From assembly GCF_026967805.1 (NCBI RefSeq), contig NZ_JAPVBG010000002.1, positions 1,004,238-1,068,237 on the forward strand: 64,000 bases of DNA, given 5' to 3'. Positions 49,064 to 58,416 of the stretch are shown here, one piece after another. The position numbers and the translations under genes were made by a program. The first letter of the stretch is position 1. Each line of letters begins with the position of its first letter. The notes beneath the pieces were generated by a model. The model was given only the letters and a program-made list of their open reading frames with translations. It was not told the DNA's origin and made no database searches. Source of the stretch: Blastococcus sp. VKM Ac-2987 (GTDB taxonomy: Bacteria > Actinomycetota > Actinomycetes > Mycobacteriales > Geodermatophilaceae).

Positions 49064-50200
49064 TCAGCCGAGGGCCTGCTCGAGGTCGGCCAGGAGGTCG
49101 TCGACGTCCTCGATGCCGACCGACAGCCGCACCAGGTCCGCCGGCACCTCCAGCGGGGAGCCGGCGGCGCTGGCGTGGGTCATCCGGTGCGGGTGCTCGA
49201 TCAGCGACTCGACGCCGCCGAGCGACTCGGCCAGCGTGAACAACCGGGTCCGCTCGCAGACCGCCAGCGCCGCGTCCTCGCCGTCCCGGAGCCGGAACGA
49301 GATCATGCCGCCGAACCCCGACATCTGCCGGGCCGCCGTCTCGTGGCCCGGGTGGTCGGCCAGCCCCGGGTAGAGCACGGAAGCGACGTCGGAACGGCCG
49401 ACCAGGAACTCCGCGATCCGCGCCGCGTTGGCGCAGTGCCGGTCCACCCGGATACCGAGCGTCTTGAGGCTGCGCAGCACGAGCCAGGAGTCGAACGGCC
49501 CCGCGACCGCGCCCATCGCATTGTGGTTGTACGCCAGCTGCTCGCCGAGGGTGGCGTCCCGCGTGACGAGGGCGCCCCCCACGACGTCGGAGTGCCCACC
49601 CAGGTACTTCGTCGTCGAGTGCACGACGACGTCCGCGCCCAGGGTGAGCGGCCGCTGCAGGTAGGGCGAGGCGAAGGTGTTGTCGACGACGAGCAGCGCA
49701 CCGGCCTCGTGGGCGACGGCCGCCGTGCGCTCGATGTCGGTGATGTTGAGCAGGGGGTTGCTGGGCGTCTCGCACCAGACGACCCGCGTCGTGGGGCGGA
49801 TCGCGGCGCGCAGGGCATCGGCGTCGTCGAGGTCGACCGGCGTGTGCTCCAGGCCCCACTCCGACAGCACGCGGGAGATCAGCCGGAACGTCCCGCCGTA
49901 GGCGTCCCCGCCCAGCACGATGTGGTCGCCGGACCGGCAGGCGGTGCGCAAGAGGGTGTCCTCCGCGGCGAGCCCGGAAGCGAACGCGAGCGCCGTCGTG
50001 CCCTCCTCCAGCGCGGCCAGCGCCTCGTGCAGCGCGTCGCGGGTCGGGTTGCCGCTGCGGCTGTACTCGTAGCCACCGCGCAGCCCGCCGACGCCGTCCT
50101 GTTTGTAGGTGGTGGTCAGGTGCAGCGGGGGGATGACCGCGCCCGTGGCCGGGTCGGGCTCCTGCCCGGCGTGGATGGCGCGGGTGTTGAAGCCGGTCAC
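49064..50200 (-). CDS. metB: Cystathionine gamma-synthase (PLP-dependent)
   Basis: A 378-residue Cys/Met-metabolism PLP enzyme. The Schiff-base Lys is K198 in HSTTKYLGGHSDVVGG. Other markers: YEYSRSGNPTRDALHEALAALE, FASGLAAEDTLL, ETPSNPLLNITDI and LGGVESLIEHP. Family members split into cystathionine gamma-synthase and gamma-lyase. Pairing in one operon with cystathionine beta-synthase suggests transsulfuration in either direction, so the direction cannot be fixed from sequence. Start GTG 50200 overlaps the cbs stop (GTGA). Confidence 0.88.
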   Translation of the reverse strand: MTGFNTRAIHAGQEPDPATGAVIPPLHLTTTYKQDGVGGLRGGYEYSRSGNPTRDALHEALAALEEGTTALAFASGLAAEDTLLRTACRSGDHIVLGGDAYGGTFRLISRVLSEWGLEHTPVDLDDADALRAAIRPTTRVVWCETPSNPLLNITDIERTAAVAHEAGALLVVDNTFASPYLQRPLTLGADVVVHSTTKYLGGHSDVVGGALVTRDATLGEQLAYNHNAMGAVAGPFDSWLVLRSLKTLGIRVDRHCANAARIAEFLVGRSDVASVLYPGLADHPGHETAARQMSGFGGMISFRLRDGEDAALAVCERTRLFTLAESLGGVESLIEHPHRMTHASAAGSPLEVPADLVRLSVGIEDVDDLLADLEQALG

Positions 50201-51579
50201 CGGGTCACCCCCGTCAGGTGGCCCAGCACGTCCTGCCGGGTGACCACGCCCGCGGGCTTGCCGTCGACGTGCACGAGGAGCGCGTCGGCCGCGCCCAGCT
50301 GGGCCACCGCCGCGCTGACCGCCTCGCCGGAGCCGACGATCGGCAGCGGCGGCGACATGTGCTTCTCCACCCGGTCGGCGAGCGTGGCGCGGCCGGCGAA
50401 GAGCGCGTCGAGCAGCGTCTTCTCGTCGACCGAGCCGACGACCTCGCCGGCGGTGACGGGTGGCTCGGCCCGGACGACCGGCAGCTGGCTGACGCCGTAC
50501 TCGCGCAGGATGTCGATCGCCTCCCGCACGGTCTCGTTCGGGTGGGCGTGCACCAGCGTCGGCGTCGCGCCGGACTTGGCGTGCAGCAGCTCGCCGACGG
50601 TCTCGCCGCCGGACGCCTCGAGGAAGCCGTAGTCGGCCATCCACGCATCGTTGAAGATCTTGTTCAGGTAGCCGCGGCCGCCGTCGGGCAGCAGCACCAC
50701 GAGGACGTCGTCCTTCGACAGGCGCTCGGCCACGCGCAGCGCCGCCACCACCGCCATGCCGCAGGAGCCCCCGACCAGCAGCCCTTCCTCACGGGCCAGC
50801 CGGCGGGTCATGGCGAAGGAGTCGCCGTCGGAGACGGCGACGATCTCGTCGGCGACGTCCCGGTCGTAGGTGGTGGGCCAGAAGTCCTCGCCCACGCCCT
50901 CGACCAGGTAGGGGCGGCCGGTACCGCCGGAGTACACCGAGCCCTCGGGGTCGGCGCCGATGACCTGCACCCGGCCGCCGGAGGCCTCCTTGAGGTAGCG
51001 GCCGACGCCGCTGATCGTCCCGCCGGTGCCGGCGCCGGTGACGAAGTGGGTGATCCGGCCCTCGGTCTGCGCCCAGATCTCCGGCCCGGTCGTCTCGTAG
51101 TGCGAGCGCGGGTTGTTCGGGTTCGAGTACTGGTCGGGCTTCCACGCGCCGGGCGTCTCGCGGCTGAGCCGGTCGGACACGGAGTAGTAGGACCGCGGGT
51201 CCGCCGGGTCGACCGCCGTGGGGCAGACGACCACCTCGGCGCCGTAGGCCTTGAGCACGTTGACCTTCTCCTGCCCGACCTTGTCCGGGCAGACGAAGAT
51301 GCACCGGTAGCCGCGCTGCTGGGCGACCAGCGCCAGGCCGATGCCGGTGTTGCCGCTGGTCGGCTCGACGATCGTGCCGCCCGGCTCCAGCTCACCGCTG
51401 GCCTCCGCGGCGTCGACCATGCGGACGGCGATCCGGTCCTTCACCGACCCGCCGGGGTTGAGGTACTCGACCTTGGCCAGCACCAGCGGTGCGTCGGGGC
51501 CCAGGTGGCGGGTCACCGACGAGAGCTTCACCAGCGGGGTGTCGCCGACCAGGTCGACGACGGACTCGGCGTACTGCAC
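50197..51579 (-). CDS. cbs: Cystathionine beta-synthase with CBS domain pair
   Basis: A 460-residue PLP enzyme condensing serine and homocysteine. The PLP Lys is K47 in NPGGSVKDRIA, the phosphate loop is TSGNTGIGLAL, and GAGTGGTISGVG follows. The C-terminal about 120 residues form two CBS modules (MSPPLPIVGSGEAVSAAVAQL and the preceding half), which in eukaryotes bind regulatory nucleotides. Start ATG 51579. First gene of a two-gene transsulfuration operon with metB. Confidence 0.93.
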   Translation of the reverse strand: MQYAESVVDLVGDTPLVKLSSVTRHLGPDAPLVLAKVEYLNPGGSVKDRIAVRMVDAAEASGELEPGGTIVEPTSGNTGIGLALVAQQRGYRCIFVCPDKVGQEKVNVLKAYGAEVVVCPTAVDPADPRSYYSVSDRLSRETPGAWKPDQYSNPNNPRSHYETTGPEIWAQTEGRITHFVTGAGTGGTISGVGRYLKEASGGRVQVIGADPEGSVYSGGTGRPYLVEGVGEDFWPTTYDRDVADEIVAVSDGDSFAMTRRLAREEGLLVGGSCGMAVVAALRVAERLSKDDVLVVLLPDGGRGYLNKIFNDAWMADYGFLEASGGETVGELLHAKSGATPTLVHAHPNETVREAIDILREYGVSQLPVVRAEPPVTAGEVVGSVDEKTLLDALFAGRATLADRVEKHMSPPLPIVGSGEAVSAAVAQLGAADALLVHVDGKPAGVVTRQDVLGHLTGVTR

Positions 51580-51615
51580 GGGGGGTGTCCTCCTCGGCCG
51601 TGGCTGCGCGTGGGC

Positions 51616-52788
51616 TCAGGGCTTGAGGACGACCTTGTTGCTGCGGTCCTCCTTGTCGCGGAACATCCGGTAGGCCTGCGGGGCCTGCTCCAGCGGCAGC
51701 GTGTGCGAGACGACGAAGCTGGGGTCGATCTCGCCGTTGCGGATCCGCTCGTACAGCGGCTTCAGGTACCGCTGGACGTGGGCCTGGCCGGTCTTCACCG
51801 TCAGCGACCGGTTCATCAGCGAGCCGATCGGGAACTTGTCCATCAGCCCGCCGTAGACGCCGACGATCGAGACGGTGCCGCCGTTCTTCACCGCGAGGAT
51901 CGCCTCGCGCAGGGCGTGCGGCCGCTCGGTCTCCAGCATGGCGGCCTGCTTGGCCCGGTCGTAGGCGTGGATGGCGGTGCTCGGGTGGTGGGCCTCCATG
52001 CCGACGCAGTCGATGGCGGCGTCGGGTCCGCGCCCGGCGGTCAGCTCCTGCAGGGCGTCGAGGACGTCGACGTCCTCGTAGTTCAGGACGTCGGTGGCCC
52101 CGGCCTCGCGCGCCTTGTCCAGCCGGTAGTCGAACCGGTCGATGGCGACGACCCGCTCGGCGCCGAGCAGCTTGGCGCTGGCGACGGCGAACTGCCCGAC
52201 CGCGCCGGCGCCCCAGACGGCGACCACGTCACCGGGGGAGATGTCGCAGTTGTCGGCGCCCATGTAGCCGGTCGGGAAGACGTCGGTGAGGAAGAGCAGC
52301 TGCTCGTCGGTGAGGTCGTCGTCGACCACGAGCGGGCCGACGTCGGCGAACGGCACCCGGGCGTACTCGGCCTGACCGCCGGGGTAGCCGCCCATCATGT
52401 GCGAGTAGCCGAAGATCCCGCAGGGGGAGTGGCCCATGACCTTCTCGGCGATGCGGGCGTTCGGGTTGGAGTTCTCGCAGACGGAGAACAGCCCCTGGCG
52501 GCAGGAGTTGCAGCTGCCGCAGGCGATCGGGAAGGGGACGACGACCCGGTCGCCGACGCGCAGGTTGCCCACGCCGCGACCGACCTCGACCACCTCGCCC
52601 ATGAACTCGTGGCCGAGGATGTCGCCGGAGCGCATCGTCGGGATGAAGCCGTCGTAGAGGTGCAGGTCGGAGCCGCAGATCGCGGTCGAGGTGACCTTCA
52701 CGATGGCGTCGCGGTCGTTCAGGATCTGCGGGTCGGGGACCTCGTTGACCTCGATGTGCTTCTTGCCCATCCACTGGGTGGCGCGCAC
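51616..52788 (-). CDS. Zinc-dependent alcohol/formaldehyde dehydrogenase
   Basis: A 390-residue medium-chain dehydrogenase. Catalytic zinc ligands are Cys38 (AICGSDLH) and His60/Glu61 (ILGHEFMG). The structural zinc lobe is [15 protein letters not shown], and the NAD-binding motif is [18 protein letters not shown]. The long insert ([39 protein letters not shown]) matches the glutathione-independent formaldehyde dehydrogenase-like group. Start GTG 52788 has AAGGA upstream. It follows the SRPBCC gene by 28 bases on the same strand, so they are likely co-transcribed. Confidence 0.9.
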   Translation of the reverse strand: MRATQWMGKKHIEVNEVPDPQILNDRDAIVKVTSTAICGSDLHLYDGFIPTMRSGDILGHEFMGEVVEVGRGVGNLRVGDRVVVPFPIACGSCNSCRQGLFSVCENSNPNARIAEKVMGHSPCGIFGYSHMMGGYPGGQAEYARVPFADVGPLVVDDDLTDEQLLFLTDVFPTGYMGADNCDISPGDVVAVWGAGAVGQFAVASAKLLGAERVVAIDRFDYRLDKAREAGATDVLNYEDVDVLDALQELTAGRGPDAAIDCVGMEAHHPSTAIHAYDRAKQAAMLETERPHALREAILAVKNGGTVSIVGVYGGLMDKFPIGSLMNRSLTVKTGQAHVQRYLKPLYERIRNGEIDPSFVVSHTLPLEQAPQAYRMFRDKEDRSNKVVLKP

Positions 52789-52816
52789 GGGGGTGTCCTT
52801 CCGGAGACGGGGTGGA

Positions 52817-53767
52817 TCAGGAGCGGGCAGCCGCGGGTCGCTGGGCGGCCAGCCGGCCGGCCCGCAGGCCCTCGGGGGTGGCCTCGGAGCGGACGACCTG
52901 CCCGGTCTCGAGCACCTGCTTGAAGCGGGTCAGGTCGTCGCGCACCTGCTGCTCCGGCGACTCGCCGAACATGCCGGCGACGACCTTGCCGAGGCGGCCA
53001 CCGGGCTGGGCGTAGGCCAGCCGCACCCGCACCTCGGTGCCCCGGTTCCCGGGCGCCGGGCGGAACTCCACGGAGCCCGCGTTCTCGATGCCGGCGCCGG
53101 GCAGCGACCGCCACCGGATGCGCTCGCCGGGGGAGTCCTCGACCACCTCGGCGTCCCACTCGACGGTCCGCCGGCCCGGGGCCTCGGCGACCCAGTGCGA
53201 GCGGGTGCCGCCGTCGCGGGTGCGCACCTCGCGCACGTGGGCCATGAACTCGGGCAGCCGGGAGAAGTCGCGCCAGTGGTCGTAGACCTCCTGCGGGTCC
53301 TTGCCCACGGTGGTCGCCGACGAGACGTCGACGGCGCCCTTCCAGGGGGCCGAGGAGGGCAGCAGGTCCCGGGCGGGCCCGCGGCTGCCGGCGCGGCGGG
53401 ACCGCACGGCGGTGAGCAGGTCCAGGGCGGCCAGGCCCGCGACGGCGGCGGTGGCGTTGCGCAGCCGGCGCCCGCGTTCCCCGCCCCGGGAGGAGAGGGC
53501 GAGGCCCATGGCGGAGAGGTCGACGGCGTCACCGGCCACCCGGGTCCAGGCCCAGCCGGGGCGCCCGGCCAGCAGCGGCAGGGCGTGCACCAGCTCGCGT
53601 GCGCCGACCAGCGGGATCACCGACAGCGCGGTCGCCGAGTCGTCGACGCCGGCGAGCCGGGCGACGCCCCTCGGGTCCCGGAGCATGGCGACCCCGAGGC
53701 CGGTGCTGGCCAGCCCCAGGACGCGGGCGGTGCGGCGCAGGCCGGGACGGTTGCGGCTCGAGCTCAT
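52817..53767 (-). CDS. SRPBCC/cyclase-dehydrase protein with hydrophobic N-terminal domain
   Basis: A 316-residue protein. The first 130 residues contain several hydrophobic helices ([53 protein letters not shown]) of a DUF4267-like membrane module. The second half is a START/Bet v1-type cavity domain ([53 protein letters not shown]). Ligand unknown; the pairing with a zinc dehydrogenase is common in stress-type operons. Start ATG 53767 has GGAGG at close spacing. Confidence 0.8.
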   Translation of the reverse strand: MSSSRNRPGLRRTARVLGLASTGLGVAMLRDPRGVARLAGVDDSATALSVIPLVGARELVHALPLLAGRPGWAWTRVAGDAVDLSAMGLALSSRGGERGRRLRNATAAVAGLAALDLLTAVRSRRAGSRGPARDLLPSSAPWKGAVDVSSATTVGKDPQEVYDHWRDFSRLPEFMAHVREVRTRDGGTRSHWVAEAPGRRTVEWDAEVVEDSPGERIRWRSLPGAGIENAGSVEFRPAPGNRGTEVRVRLAYAQPGGRLGKVVAGMFGESPEQQVRDDLTRFKQVLETGQVVRSEATPEGLRAGRLAAQRPAAARS

Positions 53768-53860
53768 CGGGTCCTCCGGTTCGGTCGGTGCCCCCGAGCG
53801 GCTACCCCGCGGTCACCTGCGGAAACCGGCGGTGGCGGGCCCGAGGGGAGGCGGACGAGG

Positions 53861-54907
53861 ATGCGGGGCATGGCTGCCTCGCTCCCCGCGCCCGTCGGTA
53901 CCCGCACGCTCGGCCGCGAGGGGCTGGTGGTCTCCGCCCTCGGGCTCGGCTGCATGGGCATGAGCCAGATGTACGGGCCGGCCGACCGGTCGGAGTCCCT
54001 CGCCACCGTCCACCGGGCGCTGGACCTGGGCATCACGTTCCTCGACACCTCCGACGTCTACGGCAGCGGGCACAACGAGGAGCTCGTCGGCCAGGCGATC
54101 GCCGGCCGCCGGGACGAGGTCCAGCTGGCCACCAAGTTCTCCCTCGCCCGCACCGCGGACGGGGGCATGACGATCGACGGCCGGCCGGAGAACGTGCGCG
54201 CCTGCGCCGAGGCGAGCCTGCGCCGGCTGGGCGTCGAGACCATCGACCTGTACTACCAGCACCGGGTCGATCCCCGGGTACCGATCGAGGACACCGTCGG
54301 CGCCATGGCGGAGCTGGTCGCCCAGGGCAAGGTGCGCCACCTGGGGCTCTCGGAGGCCAGCGCCGCCTCGATCCGCCGGGCCGTGGCGGTGCACCCGATC
54401 GCCGCCCTGCAGAGCGAGTGGTCGCTGTGGACCAGGGACATCGAGGTGGCCGGGGATGGGGGCGACACCGTCCTCGCCGTCGCCCGGGAGCACGGCATCG
54501 GCATCGTGCCGTTCAGCCCGCTCGGCCGTGGCTTCCTGACCGGGGCGATCACCAGCCCGGCCGACTTCGGCGACGACGACTGGCGCCGCGGCCACCCGCG
54601 CTTCACCGGGGAGGCGTTCGCGGCCAACCTCCGGCTCGTCGACGCCGTCCGCGACCTCGCCGTCGGCAAGGGCGTGCCGCCCGGGCAGCTGGCGCTCGCG
54701 TGGGTCCTCGCCCAGGGCGACGACGTCGTCCCGATCCCGGGCACCAAGCGGCGCAGCTACCTGGAGGAGAACGCCGGGGCGGCGGCCGTGGAGCTGACCG
54801 CGGAGGAGCTGGCCCGGCTGGACCGGATCGCCCCTCCCGGCGTGGCCGTGGGCGGCCGGTACACCGACAGCTCCTACGCGTACGGGGACAGCCCCGAGCG
54901 GACCTGA
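53861..54907 (+). CDS. Aldo/keto reductase
   Basis: A 348-residue NADPH-dependent TIM-barrel oxidoreductase. The catalytic tetrad is visible as Asp and Tyr in [15 protein letters not shown], Lys in ATKFS and His in YYQHRVDP; the cofactor end is [14 protein letters not shown]. Closest to the AKR13-type YhdN/YajO-like reductases. Substrate unknown. ATG 53861 is followed by ATG 53870; both have purine-rich upstream sequence and either may be used. Divergent from the SRPBCC gene and convergent with hisN. Confidence 0.9.
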   Translation: MRGMAASLPAPVGTRTLGREGLVVSALGLGCMGMSQMYGPADRSESLATVHRALDLGITFLDTSDVYGSGHNEELVGQAIAGRRDEVQLATKFSLARTADGGMTIDGRPENVRACAEASLRRLGVETIDLYYQHRVDPRVPIEDTVGAMAELVAQGKVRHLGLSEASAASIRRAVAVHPIAALQSEWSLWTRDIEVAGDGGDTVLAVAREHGIGIVPFSPLGRGFLTGAITSPADFGDDDWRRGHPRFTGEAFAANLRLVDAVRDLAVGKGVPPGQLALAWVLAQGDDVVPIPGTKRRSYLEENAGAAAVELTAEELARLDRIAPPGVAVGGRYTDSSYAYGDSPERT

Positions 54908-54915
54908 CCCCGACC

Positions 54916-55728
54916 TCAGGCGGGGGCGGGCCGGCCTCCGGTCCGCAGCCGCTCGAGGGCGGCGTCGTGCAGCTTGCCGTTGGTGGCCAGGGCGCTGCCC
55001 CCGGCCGGCCCGGGGGCGCCGGTGACGTCGGTGAACCGGCCGCCGGCTTCCCGCACGATCACGTCCAGGGCGGCGAGGTCCCAGATCGAGACCTCGGGCT
55101 CGCAGGCGATGTCCACCGCGCCCTCGGCCAGGAGCACGTAGCTCCAGAAGTCGCCGTAGGCGCGGGTGCGCCACACCGAGCGGGTGAGGCCGAGGAACCC
55201 GTCGAGCCCGCCCCGCTCCTCCCAGCCCGACAGGCTGGAGTAGCTGAGGCTGGCGTCACCGAGCTGCGCGACCTCGGACACGCGGCAGCGGGTCGCCGAC
55301 TCGAGCCGGCGACCGGTCCACGCACCGACGTCCTTGGCCGCCCACCAGCGCCGGTTCAGCGCCGGTGCCGAGACGAGGCCGACCACCGGCTCGTCGCCGT
55401 CGAACAGGGCGATGAGCGTGGCCCACACCGGCACGCCGCGGACGAAGTTCTTCGTGCCGTCGATCGGGTCGAGCACCCAGCGGCGGGACCCGTGGCCGGT
55501 CGTGCCGAACTCCTCGCCCAGCACGGCGTCCCGGGTGCGGGCCCGGCTCAGCGTGATGCGCAGCATCTCCTCGACCGCCCGGTCGGCGTCGGTGACCGGG
55601 GTCAGGTCCGGCTTGGTCTCGACCGTCAGGTCCTGCGCCTTGAAGCGCTCCATGCTGATCGAGTCGGCCTGGTCGGCCAGCACGTGTGCCAGCCGCATGT
55701 CCTCTGAGTAGCCCCGACCCGACGTCAT
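54916..55728 (-). CDS. hisN: Histidinol-phosphatase of the inositol monophosphatase family
   Basis: A 270-residue Mg-dependent phosphatase. Metal-binding motifs are GEEFG, WVLDPIDGTKNFVRG and WDLAALDVIVREAGG. Sequence style (VPVWATLIALFDGDEPVVGLVSAPALNRRWWAAKD) matches the actinobacterial histidinol-phosphatase group rather than true inositol phosphatases. ATG 55728 is chosen because the minus-strand TAGGTT lies 8 bases upstream; GTG 55734 is too close to it. The DUF2795 gene lies directly upstream on the same strand. Confidence 0.87.
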   Translation of the reverse strand: MTSGRGYSEDMRLAHVLADQADSISMERFKAQDLTVETKPDLTPVTDADRAVEEMLRITLSRARTRDAVLGEEFGTTGHGSRRWVLDPIDGTKNFVRGVPVWATLIALFDGDEPVVGLVSAPALNRRWWAAKDVGAWTGRRLESATRCRVSEVAQLGDASLSYSSLSGWEERGGLDGFLGLTRSVWRTRAYGDFWSYVLLAEGAVDIACEPEVSIWDLAALDVIVREAGGRFTDVTGAPGPAGGSALATNGKLHDAALERLRTGGRPAPA

Positions 55729-55736
55729 GGGCACCC

Positions 55737-55742
55737 AACCTA
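55737..55742 (-). promoter_or_regulatory. -10 box (TAGGTT), leaderless start of hisN
   Basis: Ends 8 bases before ATG 55728, in the gap between the DUF2795 stop and hisN. Confidence 0.5.
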
Positions 55743-55750
55743 GCGGGCGG

Positions 55751-55933
55751 TCAGTCGAAGACGGCGGAACTGACCCCGCTCGGGCCCTCGTACTCGCGGT
55801 CCTCGATCTTCTTCAGGGCGTCGACGACCTCCTTGTCGCCGCCGTGCGACTCGGCGTGCCTGACGATGTCGTCCTTGCCGGCCGGGTAGTCGATGCCGGA
55901 CAGGGCCTTCTGGATGTCGATGGGGCTCACCAT
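55751..55933 (-). CDS. DUF2795 small protein
   Basis: A 60-residue protein: VSPIDIQKALSGIDYPAGKDDIVRHAESHGGDKEVVDALKKIEDREYEGPSGVSSAV, a textbook DUF2795 sequence found as single or tandem units in actinobacteria. Probably a small helical domain; function unknown. ATG 55933 or the next codon GTG may be the start. Sits between hisN and the divergent HTH-DUF2087 gene. Confidence 0.88.
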   Translation of the reverse strand: MVSPIDIQKALSGIDYPAGKDDIVRHAESHGGDKEVVDALKKIEDREYEGPSGVSSAVFD

Positions 55934-55974
55934 GCCCGGCTCCGTACCCGGGCGTCCGCCGCCGATGCACCGAT

Positions 55975-55980
55975 TACCGT
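55975..55980 (+). promoter_or_regulatory. -10 box (TACCGT), leaderless start
   Basis: TACCGT ends 6 bases before GTG 55987. Confidence 0.6.
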
Positions 55981-55986
55981 CGGGGC

Positions 55987-56523
55987 GTGGACGCGGCGAC
56001 GATCGCGGGGCTGCTCGCAGACCCGGTACGGCTGAAGGTGGTCGCGGCCCTCGCGCTCGGTGCCGGCACGATCGAGGAGGTCGCCGAGACCGCCGGGCTG
56101 GGGCTCAAGGAGGTCGCGCTCGCGGCCCGGCGCCTGGCCCGGGCGGGGCTGGTCGGCCGCGACGGCCACGCCCTGTCGCTGCACACCGAACGGTTCGGCG
56201 CGGCCGCCCGTGCGGCAGCGGAGGCGGCGCCGGCTCCGGAGCCGCTGTCGGACGACCCGGCGGCCGATGCCGTCCTGTCCGCCTTCGTCCGGGACGGCCG
56301 GCTGGTCTCGATCCCCGCCCAGCGCGGCAAGCGGCTGGTGGTCCTCGACCACCTGGTGCGGGTCTTCGAGCCCGGGGTGCGCTACCCGGAGCGCGAGGTC
56401 AACGCGCTGCTCGCCGTCTGGCACCCCGACGTAGCGGCGCTGCGCCGCTACCTGGTCGACGAGGGTCTGCTCAGCCGGGACGCCGGCGTGTACTGGCGCA
56501 GCGGCGGCTACGTGGAGGTCTGA
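55987..56523 (+). CDS. ArsR-like HTH plus DUF2087 protein
   Basis: A 178-residue protein. The N-terminal winged helix (LLADPVRLKVVAALALGAGTIEEVAETAGLGLKEVALAARRLARAGLV) is joined to a DUF2087 domain (GRLVSIPAQRGKRLVVLDHLVRVFEPGVRYPEREVNALLAVWHPDVAALRRYLVDEGLLSRDAGVYWR). Likely a transcription regulator; the signal is unknown and no sensory Cys is present. GTG 55987 lies at leaderless spacing. Confidence 0.87.
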   Translation: MDAATIAGLLADPVRLKVVAALALGAGTIEEVAETAGLGLKEVALAARRLARAGLVGRDGHALSLHTERFGAAARAAAEAAPAPEPLSDDPAADAVLSAFVRDGRLVSIPAQRGKRLVVLDHLVRVFEPGVRYPEREVNALLAVWHPDVAALRRYLVDEGLLSRDAGVYWRSGGYVEV

Positions 56524-56645
56524 GGCCGCGGGCCCGCCGGTCGTCGGCCTGCGGTGTCCCGGGCGGTCGACAGCACGACGGGCCGACAGGTGGTGGTGTC
56601 GACAAGTCGCTCGTCAGCGGCCCGCCGGCGACGCAGACTGGCCGG

Positions 56646-57404
56646 GTGCTCACCCCGTCGGCCGATGCCTTCGCCGCCCTCGCGCGCTCCTCGCCGTGGC
56701 GGTGGACGACGCTGCGGTTCTCCGTCAGATGGCCGCAGGACCCGTGGAAGCCCGGTGCCGTCCGGGCGTGGCTGCGTCGTCCGGACGCGCTGCGCGTCGA
56801 GACGGTCGACGGGGCGCTGCTGCAGGTGGTCCGGGAGCCGGCGCGGGACGCGGAGCCGCAGCCCCGGCTGCGGCCGGACGGGCTGGTGGCGGAGCGGCGC
56901 GAGGCGTGGGACCACTCCCTCGACGACCCGATGCACCAGGACTACCACTGGGTGGCGATGCTCGACCCGGCGGAGCTCGCCGACGGCCGCGATCCGGACA
57001 CCGAGGTGCTGGTGGCCGCACTCGAGGTGGACTCCATGGCGGAGGTCGAGCACGGTGGACGTCCGGCGTGGGAGGCGGTCGTCCTGCCGACGGACGCCTA
57101 CGAGCCGCGCTGTGGCTGCTGTCCGTTGCTCCGCTCGCGCGACGTGGACCTGGACGAGTACCGCGACCACCCGCAGCACGTCCTCGCGACCTACCCCGAC
57201 GCCTTCCGGGTGCGGCTGGACGTGCAGACGGGCGTCTGCGTGCTGACCGAGGCGATCGGGGGAGAGGTCGCGGGACGGGGTCACGACCTGCGGATCGAGG
57301 CGGTGGACGGGCCGATGGCCGACGACCTGTTCGTCGAGCCCCGCCGGGAGCGCCTCCGCCGCCGCGGCTGGAGCCCGTACCCGGCGCGGCCGGGCGTTCA
57401 GTAG
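56646..57404 (+). CDS. Hypothetical protein
   Basis: A 252-residue cytosolic protein with no recognised family. It is rich in Trp, Arg and acidic residues (SSPWRWTTLRFSVRWPQDPWKPG, DDPMHQDYHWVAMLDP) and has a CGCCPLLRS cysteine cluster around residue 157. A beta-rich organisation like a lipoprotein-sorting or LolA-type fold is conceivable, but there is no signal peptide. CAGACT lies 6 bases before GTG 56646, a weak leaderless -10. Its end overlaps the convergent rsgA stop by 7 bases. Confidence 0.6.
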   Translation: MLTPSADAFAALARSSPWRWTTLRFSVRWPQDPWKPGAVRAWLRRPDALRVETVDGALLQVVREPARDAEPQPRLRPDGLVAERREAWDHSLDDPMHQDYHWVAMLDPAELADGRDPDTEVLVAALEVDSMAEVEHGGRPAWEAVVLPTDAYEPRCGCCPLLRSRDVDLDEYRDHPQHVLATYPDAFRVRLDVQTGVCVLTEAIGGEVAGRGHDLRIEAVDGPMADDLFVEPRRERLRRRGWSPYPARPGVQ

Positions 57405-58390
57405 CCGGGGCCGACCTGGCCGACCGCGCCGAGCAGGACCCGCAGGGCGGTCAGCTGCTCCTGCCGGCGCGGCGGGCCGGCCGCGGCCCAGGCGTCGAGC
57501 GCGCAGTCGGGGTCCTCGGCGGTGTGCCCGCACCCGGGCGGGCAGTCGGTGGCGGCCTCGGCGATGTCCTCGAAGGCGGAGAGGACGTCGTCCGCGGTGA
57601 CGTGGGCCAGGCCGAACGACCGGATGCCGGGGGTGTCGATGACGGTGCCGCCGCCGGGCAGGTCGAACAGCACGGCCGACGACGAGGTGTGCCGGCCCTT
57701 GCCGATCTTGCTGACGTCACCGGTCGCCCGGAGCGCGTCGGGCACCAGCCGGTTGACCAGCGTGGACTTCCCGACGCCGGACTGGCCGACGAAGACGCTC
57801 ATCCGGTCGCGGAGCCGGCCGACGAGGTCCTCCAGCGGGAGCTCCCGGGACATCGGCACCGCGTCCAGGCTCAGCCCGGCGTAGCGGTCCAGCAGCTGCT
57901 TCGCCGACGCGAGGTCGGTCTTGGTGAGGCACAGCAGCGGCTCGAGGCCGCCGGCGTAGGCGGCGACCAGGCAGCGGTCGAGGAAGCCGTACGCGGGCTC
58001 GGGGTCGGTGACCGAGGTGACGACGACGAGCAGGTCGGCGTTGGCCACGACGACCCGCTCGGTGGGGTCGGTGTCGTCGGCGGTGCGGCGCAGCGACGTC
58101 GCCCGCTCCTCGATGACCACGATCCGGGCGAGGGTGTCCGTGCGCCCGCTGGTGTCGCCCACCACCCGCACCCGGTCGCCGACGACGACGCCGTGCCGCC
58201 CGAGCTCCCGCGCGCGCATGGCGGTCACGTCGACGGCCTCGCCGCCGGGCCCCTCGACCCGGACGGTCATCCGCCCGCGGTCGACGGCGATCACCAGTCC
58301 GGGGACGGCGTCGGCGTGGGTGGGGCGGGTGCGGGTCCGGGGGCGGGAGCCGCGGCGGCTCGGCCGGACCCGGACGTCGTCCTCGTCCAT
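57398..58390 (-). CDS. rsgA: Ribosome small-subunit-dependent GTPase RsgA
   Basis: A 330-residue circularly permuted GTPase assisting 30S maturation. An N-terminal basic tail (RVRPSRRGSRPRTRTRPTHADA) and OB domain precede the permuted G motifs: G4 LTKTD, then G1 GQSGVGKST, then G3 DTPG. The C-terminal zinc finger is DCPPGCGHTAEDPDC. ATG 58390 is the first conventional start. Relatives carry about 10 more residues, and the frame continues to CTG 58420, which overlaps the aroA stop as CTGA. Confidence 0.92.
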   Translation of the reverse strand: MDEDDVRVRPSRRGSRPRTRTRPTHADAVPGLVIAVDRGRMTVRVEGPGGEAVDVTAMRARELGRHGVVVGDRVRVVGDTSGRTDTLARIVVIEERATSLRRTADDTDPTERVVVANADLLVVVTSVTDPEPAYGFLDRCLVAAYAGGLEPLLCLTKTDLASAKQLLDRYAGLSLDAVPMSRELPLEDLVGRLRDRMSVFVGQSGVGKSTLVNRLVPDALRATGDVSKIGKGRHTSSSAVLFDLPGGGTVIDTPGIRSFGLAHVTADDVLSAFEDIAEAATDCPPGCGHTAEDPDCALDAWAAAGPPRRQEQLTALRVLLGAVGQVGPGY

Positions 58391-58416
58391 CCGCCGGGCC
58401 CCGCGCTGGTTGCCGC